64,000 nt of DNA from Roseivirga seohaensis (lineage in GTDB: Bacteria; Bacteroidota; Bacteroidia; Cytophagales; Cyclobacteriaceae): NCBI RefSeq assembly GCF_001592945.1, contig NZ_LRPB01000048.1, positions 248,001-312,000 of the forward strand, in the 5' to 3' direction. Position 1 is the stretch's first letter; every line of letters begins with the position of its first letter. Shown here in pieces: positions 25,656-32,442 of the stretch. A program made the translations under genes and the position numbers. The notes beneath the pieces are model-generated. The model was not told the origin of the DNA, made no database searches, and saw only the letters and a list, made by a program, of their open reading frames with translations.

Positions 25656-27455
25656 TCAGGAAAACTCCTGAAGCATTACCATTTTTTTGAAATCTTCTGA
25701 TTGAGCCATCAGCGCGTCAAAACTCCCGGCTCTTTCGATTTCTCCCCTTTTCAGCAGAATAATTTTATCCACGTTTTTGATAGTAGAAAGCCTGTGGGCG
25801 ATGATGATGATGGTGTACTTGCCTCTCAAGTCATCTATATTTTGCTGAATGGCCTTTTCCGTTTCACTGTCCAGGGCAGAGGTGGCTTCATCCATCATCA
25901 GAAAGTCCACGTCTTTGTAGAGTTCTCTGGCGATGGACAGTCTTTGCTTTTGGCCTCCACTCAGGTTGATACCGTTCTGGCCCAGCATGGTTTCTTCCTT
26001 GTCAGTCAGCTCATCTACAAAGGCATCGATAGAGGCCTTTTTCAGGGCTTCGCGGAACCGCATCAGGTTTTCTTCAGTCTTCTCCTCCCAGAAAGAGACG
26101 TTATTGAAGATGGTATCACTGAAAATCACTGGCTCCTGAGTTATGTAGCCGATGCGCTTCTGTAAAGTTCTTACATCCAGCTCACTTGCCGAAACGCCAT
26201 CAAACAGCACCCTGCCGCTATCAGGCTTGATCAACCCGGCTATCAGATTGACCAATGTTGTCTTTCCAGAGCCACTTTCACCTATCACGGCTACCGTTTC
26301 ATTTCTGTTAATGGTGAGGTCAACATTTTTCAGAATGGAGGTCTCTCCATAATTAAAGCAGAGATTCTCTACCTCAATTTTACTCTGAAACCTTTCAAAA
26401 GGCTTGTCTCCGTAGTGGTCTTCACCTGCTTTAAGCTCTTTGGAAAAGCTCTTCATATTCTGCAGTGAGCCCTCTGAACCCAGAAAGGAATTCCATTCAT
26501 TTTGTGCTGCAAGCAAGGCTGTCATAGCACGATAAAACAGTAATAAACTCACTGAAATCGTCACTATACCCTCACCAAAAAACTCCATTTGAATGATGAT
26601 CACAGCTACTACAACCAACATGGTAATAGGCTCGCGCAAAGCCTGCATTCTAGCTTTCAAAATCCCCATGCGCCTCTGTAGTAACTCTATTTCTCGAATA
26701 CGGTGTTTTAATTTCGATGAGTATTTGAAAATCAAAGAAGTGGCTTTTAAATATTTAAAATTAGATACATTCTGTAGTAAAAGTCCTTGGAAACTATGAG
26801 ATTCAGAAGTATAGGCTCTTGATGCTTTCTTGGTTGCTTTGTATAGCCCTTTGAATAGAATATTAGATAATAACCCTCCTAAAGACACTAGTAACGCGAA
26901 TTCAGCGTTTACAAAAAATGCCATACCAATATAAACTAACACTAAGACAGCTGATTGTATAGCCATGAAATAGGCTCTGAAAGCCCCATTCACCCGTTCA
27001 ACTTCACTAGTAAAAGTATTCTGGATACGTCCACTATCGCTACTGACGAAAGAATAATAACTAAAGTTAGATAAGGCGTCAGCATTACTAATCCTCAGTT
27101 TCGCTACGAAGAACTGTTGATAAACAGCCCTGTAGTATCCTGCTAAGTATTTAAAAAAACCTTTAAGACTAAAGAATATTAAAATTATGATTAGAACTGA
27201 GTAAGTAGTTAATGATATGCCAACAGACTGAAACCCTTCCACTAAGAATGACATATTGCCTAATTGGGAGTTATCAAAGTCAGAGTTATCTCCTGTCATT
27301 TGCAAGAGCGGAAAAAACATGGTTAAACCAAAACCATCAAAAATTCCCACTAAAAGACTAACCCCAATGATTAAGAAAGTACGAGATTTCAGGTACTGAT
27401 AAAAAAAAGAGAAGCTCTGAAAATACTTCTTGATTGCTTTTTTAAGGAAACTCAT
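25656..27455 (-). CDS. ABC-type lipid-linked oligosaccharide flippase, PglK/MsbA-like
   Basis: A 599-residue half-transporter with a six-helix membrane domain (residues about 20-320) fused to an ATPase. Walker A is GESGSGKTT (392-400), the signature is LSGGQKQR, and Walker B is LMMDEATSALD, all intact. No Wzx flippase is seen in the locus, so this protein is the likely translocator of the undecaprenyl-linked unit, as PglK is in the bacillosamine system. Composition changes inside the gene: bases above about 26700 (residues 1-250) are AT-rich like the flank, while the rest matches the imported segment. The gene therefore looks like a recombinant. It lies 14 bases after the Wzc-like gene. Confidence 0.87.
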   Translation of the reverse strand: MSFLKKAIKKYFQSFSFFYQYLKSRTFLIIGVSLLVGIFDGFGLTMFFPLLQMTGDNSDFDNSQLGNMSFLVEGFQSVGISLTTYSVLIIILIFFSLKGFFKYLAGYYRAVYQQFFVAKLRISNADALSNFSYYSFVSSDSGRIQNTFTSEVERVNGAFRAYFMAIQSAVLVLVYIGMAFFVNAEFALLVSLGGLLSNILFKGLYKATKKASRAYTSESHSFQGLLLQNVSNFKYLKATSLIFKYSSKLKHRIREIELLQRRMGILKARMQALREPITMLVVVAVIIIQMEFFGEGIVTISVSLLLFYRAMTALLAAQNEWNSFLGSEGSLQNMKSFSKELKAGEDHYGDKPFERFQSKIEVENLCFNYGETSILKNVDLTINRNETVAVIGESGSGKTTLVNLIAGLIKPDSGRVLFDGVSASELDVRTLQKRIGYITQEPVIFSDTIFNNVSFWEEKTEENLMRFREALKKASIDAFVDELTDKEETMLGQNGINLSGGQKQRLSIARELYKDVDFLMMDEATSALDSETEKAIQQNIDDLRGKYTIIIIAHRLSTIKNVDKIILLKRGEIERAGSFDALMAQSEDFKKMVMLQEFS

Positions 27456-27469
27456 TAACTGAAAGAGCT

Positions 27470-29878
27470 TTACTTTTTCCGTTTTAAAAAACTTGTTTTA
27501 TTGGTTACATCTTCCTCATAGTACCCTCCACCGTATTGATTTCCATAGCCGTAACCATAACCGTAACCATAACCATAGCCATAACCGTAGTTATAGCCAT
27601 AACCGTAACCCGTACGGGATTTAAAATCATTCAGGATTAGAGCCATATTTTTAATGATTCCCTTTTCCACATATTCGTTAAGAGGTTTCAAGGAATCTTG
27701 TTGGGTATAGAGGTGGCGCACTAGATAGAGGCTGACATCGGCATATTTCAGTAAATTGAAAGTATCTGCTACAATGCCAATTGGCGGGGTATCCACTATG
27801 ATGATTTCATACTTAGACTTTAAGTAAGTCATCAGCTTTTCCATTTTCTGCCCCATTAAAAGTTCAGCAGGATTGGGTGGTACTGGCCCTCCAAAAATAA
27901 CATCTAAATTATTGAATTCAGTATGGATAATGATATCCTCCATTTCAACAAAGCCACCAAGGTAATTCGAAACTCCTATATCGTTGGTTAAGCCGAAATC
28001 GTCAAAAAGTTTAGGTTTCCTTAAATCCAAACCTAGCAATACGGTTTTCTTGCCGCTAATGGCCATAATAGAAGCCAAGTTGGTAGAACAAAAAGATTTA
28101 CCCTCTCCCGATGAGCCAGAGGTAACCAAAATGGTTTGCAGCTCCTTTTCACTACTAAAATACTGAAGGTTAGAACGTAAGGATCGGAAGGTTTCTGCAA
28201 TAATAGATTTAGGCTTATCAAAAATGGCCAAATTAGATTTTTGTTCGTTATGTCCAATCACCCCTATAATAGGAATGGAAGTAATGCGTTCAATTTGGCC
28301 TCTGGTTTCTATTCGGTTGAACGTAAGTTCTCTAATTACAATAAATAATAATGGGATAATCAAACCTAATGCGCCTCCCACCAAATAGTTTAACTGGTAA
28401 TTAGGAAAGAATGGTTTTGAAGGTAAAACAGCAGGGTCTACCACTTCAGAGTTGGCCACATTCGAAGCCGATACAATAGCCGCTTCTTGCCTGCGTTGAA
28501 GCAAGTTGGTATAAATTCCATTAACAATATTAAACCTTCTCTCAATTTCCAAATAACCTTGCTCTATTACCGGGTAATCTTTAAAGTCAGATTCAACCAA
28601 TTTATTCTCATCTTGATAGGCCTTGAGTTGTCCTTCTAGCTCCTCAATCTTAAGCTTCACATAACTTTTCAAGTTCCTTTTAACCTGATTTATTTGTTCA
28701 TCTAAAGTTCGAATTGTACTGTTATATGGTTCTAGGTATTGAAGTAACCCTGATCGCTCTAAGGTAAGCTCACTAATTTGGTCTGTAAACTGATTCATGT
28801 ATACATCCTCTATACCATATAGAGACGGGGAGATCAAATCTTGAAGACCATCGTTACTTTCAATTTTATCAAGCGACTCATTTAAAAATTCAACCTGACG
28901 CTCCAACTTTCTTATCTCAAAATCGGATTCATTTATTTTTAGCAAAAGCTCTGTTCCTTTGCTCCCTAAATCTAAAAACCTGTTATCAATTCTATATTTA
29001 GACCTTTCTGCACTTAAAGTCGCCAATTGACCTTCCAAAGTATCCATTTGGCTATCGATAAATTCTATGGTTTTCTCTGCCTTACTGTTTTTCAAGGCAA
29101 GTTCCCTTTTCTGGTATACTTCCAATAGTTTATTAAGAAAGTCAACACCCTTTTGAGGCACATCTGTAGTAAGCGTAAGCACCGCAATTGAGCTAAAGGC
29201 TTTTAAATAGGTGACATTCAATCGACTCTGAAAGCTATCAATCAGGTTTTCTCTACTATGAATTTTGAAATAGTAAGTCTTACCAGCTAAATCAGTATAG
29301 TTTTTAAATTCCAGTTTGAATCGATATTGGCTGCTCTCAATCCAACCATCTGGACGGAATCTGATAGGAGATTCTTGAACCTCTTCTCCAGCTTTAGATA
29401 CACTAAACTGGTTTCCCTCGTAGAAAGTAAGTCTCCATTCCTGGTCATAGGGCTGAGGGTGACTCTTATCGTAATGTATAACAAAAGGTAGGGTTCTATA
29501 TTCTTCAATCGTTTTTATTCTACCCTTAGAATAATAAGACACATCAAAGTTAAGGCTATCTAAAGCATCCCTTGTGAGTGGTTTTGATTTTAGAATTTCA
29601 ATTTCATTTAAGAAAACTGCTCCGAAATCGAAACTAAACTGGGCTAAAATACTTTGGTCAATATCTCTATTCTGTTCAGGAATTAAAATGGTATTGCTTA
29701 CACTGAACTTCTCTGTAGTATACCTATGATAGATATATACAGTAAGTAATAGCATAAATATGGAGATGATAAAAAGAGGCCATAAGCGGATATACTTAAA
29801 AACCACCTCTTTTGGGTTAAAAGCTGCCGTTTTTGTTTTACTCTCTCCCTGACCGAAAAGGTCTTCAAAATCTTCCAT
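27470..29878 (-). CDS. Wzc-like chain-length determinant and tyrosine autokinase
   Basis: An 802-residue inner-membrane protein controlling polymer length and export. The N-terminal Wzz domain starts with a helix near residues 30-50. A long coiled-coil periplasmic part (about 260-460) follows, then a second helix near 495-515. The cytoplasmic BY-kinase domain has Walker A SGSSGEGKS near 585, Walker A' LLGLDLRKPK, and Walker B IIVDTPP. The C-terminal tail (residues 757-787) holds 14 tyrosines in 31 residues, mostly Gly-Tyr dipeptides, an exaggerated form of the Tyr cluster that is autophosphorylated in this family. It follows the Wza-like gene by 4 bases. Confidence 0.92.
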   Translation of the reverse strand: MEDFEDLFGQGESKTKTAAFNPKEVVFKYIRLWPLFIISIFMLLLTVYIYHRYTTEKFSVSNTILIPEQNRDIDQSILAQFSFDFGAVFLNEIEILKSKPLTRDALDSLNFDVSYYSKGRIKTIEEYRTLPFVIHYDKSHPQPYDQEWRLTFYEGNQFSVSKAGEEVQESPIRFRPDGWIESSQYRFKLEFKNYTDLAGKTYYFKIHSRENLIDSFQSRLNVTYLKAFSSIAVLTLTTDVPQKGVDFLNKLLEVYQKRELALKNSKAEKTIEFIDSQMDTLEGQLATLSAERSKYRIDNRFLDLGSKGTELLLKINESDFEIRKLERQVEFLNESLDKIESNDGLQDLISPSLYGIEDVYMNQFTDQISELTLERSGLLQYLEPYNSTIRTLDEQINQVKRNLKSYVKLKIEELEGQLKAYQDENKLVESDFKDYPVIEQGYLEIERRFNIVNGIYTNLLQRRQEAAIVSASNVANSEVVDPAVLPSKPFFPNYQLNYLVGGALGLIIPLLFIVIRELTFNRIETRGQIERITSIPIIGVIGHNEQKSNLAIFDKPKSIIAETFRSLRSNLQYFSSEKELQTILVTSGSSGEGKSFCSTNLASIMAISGKKTVLLGLDLRKPKLFDDFGLTNDIGVSNYLGGFVEMEDIIIHTEFNNLDVIFGGPVPPNPAELLMGQKMEKLMTYLKSKYEIIIVDTPPIGIVADTFNLLKYADVSLYLVRHLYTQQDSLKPLNEYVEKGIIKNMALILNDFKSRTGYGYGYNYGYGYGYGYGYGYGYGNQYGGGYYEEDVTNKTSFLKRKK
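27545..27610 (-). repeat. Coding hexanucleotide repeat (GGYTAY) in the Wzc tail
   Basis: Eleven consecutive six-base units, read on the minus strand as GGY-TAY with one AAC-TAC variant, encode the Gly-Tyr run. The third positions vary (GGT/GGC, TAT/TAC) rather than being identical, so the array is old enough to have drifted or is held by selection on the protein. In-frame gain or loss of units would change tyrosine number without frameshift. Confidence 0.85.
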
Positions 29879-29882
29879 GCTG

Positions 29883-30713
29883 CTAGTTACTTGTTAAACT
29901 GATAAGAAAAATTCCAGTGGAAATCAATCCAACAACCACACCCAATTGGGAAAGAAAGTTATCTCCAGCTCCAATTTCACGCAATTTTAAAGGAGGTGCA
30001 TAAATAATATCTCCAGGTTTAACGTACCAAAACTCTGTAAGCATTAAATCTCTTTGGGTTACATCTATCTCATGCCATTTCACTCCCCCCTCATAATTTC
30101 TTAACACTTGCACTTTCTGCCTGTCGGCATTAATGGTAAAACCTCCAGCATTGGCTATGGCTTCCAAAAGATTTGCCTCACTCCCTACTATTAGCTGTTG
30201 TCCTCCTCCTATTTCACCGGTGGTAGTATACCTAATACCAGCTAAACTCACATTCACAGAAATATCTCTTATACCTTTATCCACTCTAATTACAGATTCC
30301 AAACTATCCTTTAACGCTTTGGTTGTTAAACCGCTAGCTTTAAGAGGCTCTAGCGTGTTGATGAGTAAAAACCCATTATTATCAATAACAAAAGTCTGCC
30401 CTAGCGATTGACGCCCCCCTTGTTGAAATGCTTGTCCGCCTCCTTGCTGACCTTGACCTGAACCTGTAGTTGCGATAACATCCGCAGTGGATTGCCTAAA
30501 AGGCTCCACAGCTGTTTCTACATTAGAGAAGAAATTAATAGAAAGAATATCCCTCGGCTGTAAAAAGTATTCAGACCTAGGTGGGGTAATTAGAGTATCC
30601 AGTCCCAACTCATCAACTCCTCCCTTATTTTGAAAAAGAATAATCTTCTCATTCGGAATACAAGACGACACAATCGCAATTAATACAACCAAACCTAAAA
30701 TTTTCTTTACCAT
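29883..30713 (-). CDS. Polysaccharide export outer-membrane lipoprotein, Wza/SLBB family
   Basis: A 276-residue lipoprotein. The signal peptide ends in a lipobox with Cys18 (IVSSC). A polysaccharide export domain starts near residue 46 with FLQPRDILSI and is followed by an SLBB domain (about 145-225). Between residues 82 and 107 lies a Gly/Gln-rich insertion inside the export domain. The C-terminus ends with a hydrophobic helix (about 250-275) in place of the amphipathic helix of E. coli Wza, and the protein is about 100 residues shorter. It pairs with the Wzc-like protein encoded 4 bases downstream. Confidence 0.9.
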   Translation of the reverse strand: MVKKILGLVVLIAIVSSCIPNEKIILFQNKGGVDELGLDTLITPPRSEYFLQPRDILSINFFSNVETAVEPFRQSTADVIATTGSGQGQQGGGQAFQQGGRQSLGQTFVIDNNGFLLINTLEPLKASGLTTKALKDSLESVIRVDKGIRDISVNVSLAGIRYTTTGEIGGGQQLIVGSEANLLEAIANAGGFTINADRQKVQVLRNYEGGVKWHEIDVTQRDLMLTEFWYVKPGDIIYAPPLKLREIGAGDNFLSQLGVVVGLISTGIFLISLTSN

Positions 30714-30731
30714 TTGTTCAGTTTAATCAAT

Positions 30732-31577
30732 TTATAGAATGGTATTATTTAGACTATTACCGTACTCAAAGCCTGTTTTCAGCATTTGCATAAAGCCTTT
30801 CATTTTATCTAATGGAATTAAATTTGGCCCATCACTTAAGGCCTTTGAAGGATCTGGGTGAGTTTCGATAAAGAAGCCGTCTACACCTGTTGCTGCGGCA
30901 GCGCGGGCTAAATAGGGTGCAAACTCTCTTTGGCCTCCTGATTTTCCATTCATGCCTCCTGGCTGTTGTACACTATGGGTAACATCAAAAATAACAGGAG
31001 CGAATTGACGCATAACAGGAAGGGAACGCATATCTACTACAAGATTGTGATAACCGAATGAAACACCGCGTTCGGTTAAGCAAACCTTCTCATTACCAGT
31101 AGATTTCACCTTGTTCACAGCGTATTCCATATCTTCTGCAGCCATAAACTGACCTCGCTTTATTTTGACGGTTTTACCCGTTTCACCAGCCGCTACCAAT
31201 AGGTCGGTTTGTCTACACAGGTAAGCGGGAATTTGCAACGCGTCCGCCACTTCACTCACAGGAGAAGCTTGATATGATTCGTGAATATCAGTCACAATTG
31301 GTACGTGGTAATTTGCTTTGATCCTTGCTAGTACGTCTAAAGCCCCTTCGAACCCTACTGATCTAAATGAATCAACAGAAGTTCTATTGGCCTTATCAAA
31401 TGAAGCTTTGAATACGTACTGGATATCCAGTTCAGAACAAATCGCTATTAAGGTCTCCGCAATTTGTGCACAAATATCATAACTTTCAACTGCGCATGGT
31501 CCAGAGAACAGTACCATCTTGCCATTCCCTACTTCTACACTATCACTTAAGCGAAAACCTTCTTCAAACTTATTCAT
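30732..31577 (-). CDS. kdsA: 3-deoxy-8-phosphooctulonate synthase
   Basis: Condenses arabinose-5-phosphate with PEP to form Kdo-8-phosphate for lipid A core or capsule linkage. It has 281 residues, the standard length. Landmarks are LFSGPCAVES near residue 24, KASFDKANRTS near 57, TDIHES near 96, and the C-terminal IETHPDPSKALSDGPN stretch. It overlaps the start-side gene kdsC by 8 bases. The stop lies 18 bases before the Wza-like gene, so Kdo synthesis may be transcribed with the export genes. The assignment is secure. Confidence 0.96.
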   Translation of the reverse strand: MNKFEEGFRLSDSVEVGNGKMVLFSGPCAVESYDICAQIAETLIAICSELDIQYVFKASFDKANRTSVDSFRSVGFEGALDVLARIKANYHVPIVTDIHESYQASPVSEVADALQIPAYLCRQTDLLVAAGETGKTVKIKRGQFMAAEDMEYAVNKVKSTGNEKVCLTERGVSFGYHNLVVDMRSLPVMRQFAPVIFDVTHSVQQPGGMNGKSGGQREFAPYLARAAAATGVDGFFIETHPDPSKALSDGPNLIPLDKMKGFMQMLKTGFEYGNSLNNTIL

Positions 31578-32154
31578 TTCTTAACTGTCTTTCAATAATT
31601 AACTCATAAAAACCTTGAGACTCTAAAACCAAATCGGCCAGTTCTCGTAGTGCTCCTTCACCTCCTTTGGCTTGAAGCACCAAATCAACCTGTTCTTTCA
31701 CTTTGTAGTGTCCATCTGCTGGTGTGGCAGCTAACCCACACTGTATCAGTACAGGAAGATCGTTAATGTCATCACCTATAAAGGCCACTTCATCTGCATT
31801 TAACCCGAATTCCATCAAGATATCATCAAACTTTTCTCCTTTTCTTTTCACCCCATGGTAATGAAAATCAAATTTTAGCTCGTTGCATCGATTACGCACC
31901 ACCTGAGAATCGCGCCCAGTGATAACGCCTGTTAAGATTTCGTGAAGTTTTAAATGTTGGATAATCTGACCGTCTTTCACATTGAATTCTTTGGACTCCA
32001 TGCCCTCATTATTATAAATGATACGGCCATCGGTAAGTACGCCATCGACATCGAAAATAATGGCTTTTATTTTTTTTGCTTTCTCAGCAATCTCAGTGGA
32101 TATTCTCACAGCTTTAGATTTAGACAAATGTAGAAGGTTTTTTTTGTCTGACAT
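31570..32154 (-). CDS. kdsC: Kdo-8-phosphate phosphatase (HAD type C0)
   Basis: Removes phosphate from Kdo-8-phosphate. The protein is 194 residues from the Met at 32154. An upstream in-frame Met at 32199 would add 15 residues that do not fit the family, so the shorter start is preferred. Motif I is IIFDVDGVLTDG near residue 34, motif II is VITGRDS, a Lys-containing motif III region precedes, and motif IV is FIGDDINDLP. There is no cap domain, as in tetrameric KdsC. It is the first gene of the polysaccharide locus, so its promoter is expected in 32155-32442. Confidence 0.93.
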   Translation of the reverse strand: MSDKKNLLHLSKSKAVRISTEIAEKAKKIKAIIFDVDGVLTDGRIIYNNEGMESKEFNVKDGQIIQHLKLHEILTGVITGRDSQVVRNRCNELKFDFHYHGVKRKGEKFDDILMEFGLNADEVAFIGDDINDLPVLIQCGLAATPADGHYKVKEQVDLVLQAKGGEGALRELADLVLESQGFYELIIERQLRNE

Positions 32155-32280
32155 AATGCTTCGATTTTGAATAAAGCCGTAAAAACACTTTAAAACCATT
32201 GACCTACTCCTCTTCTGAATCCAGCATGAACTACTAACCTTAACTCAACTTTAAATACAGCAAGAACCGAATAGATAATC

Positions 32281-32358
32281 CCCTCCAAAAGTTCTTATTC
32301 ATAGTTCAGATGAACTCATTTATTTTTCAATAAGAATATAGCACCAACTTTTGGAGGG
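32281..32358. repeat. Nested inverted repeat in the divergent gene gap
   Basis: A perfect 13-base inverted repeat (CCCTCCAAAAGTT at 32281-32293, and its reverse complement at 32346-32358) encloses a second pair, TTCTTATT (32292-32299) and AATAAGAA (32329-32336), and a central AGTTCA-GA-TGAACT hairpin (32303-32316). The whole element is 78 bases and sits between the divergent kdsC and penicillin-acylase genes. It could be an operator, a transcribed structured leader, or a small MITE-like repeat. The pair is too far apart and lacks a U-run for a simple terminator. Confidence 0.65.
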
Positions 32359-32442
32359 TTGTTCAGCTATAATTAATTTATGGCTATTTTATTAATCGGG
32401 TTCAGGCCACTATATTTAAAGTCTACATCAATTCACTACTTT

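Larger units (their letters stand above)
12660..26700. other. G+C-rich imported segment of the polysaccharide locus (approximate borders)
   Basis: Sixty-base lines that I counted by hand inside this segment give 50-58% G+C (for example near 13201, 14161, 17041, 20041 and 23461), while AT-rich lines outside give about 25-37% (for example 5161, 12601, 26701, 27301 and 28981). The right edge is sharp: about 45-48% at 26.2-26.5 kb, 37-43% up to 26.7 kb, then 25-35%. The left edge falls between two glycosyltransferase genes near 12.66 kb. The segment carries the whole nonulosonate pathway and the sialyltransferase-like gene. No integrase or transposase is present, so homologous exchange of a serotype cassette is the likely mechanism. 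Borders are estimates. Confidence 0.6.

Noticed and set aside
25701-26165. A 154-codon plus-strand ORF
   Set aside because: Antisense to the conserved ATPase domain of the flippase gene.
27545-27610. A short tandem array that could be mistaken for a CRISPR or non-coding VNTR
   Set aside because: Units are six bases, in frame, and encode Gly-Tyr in the tail of the Wzc-like kinase.
32155-32199. Upstream extension of kdsC
   Set aside because: The extra 15 residues have no family counterpart; the Met at 32154 fits the usual length.
32380-32442. Upstream extension of the acylase ORF
   Set aside because: It adds 21 residues before a good signal peptide; the start at 32443 gives the expected N-terminus.
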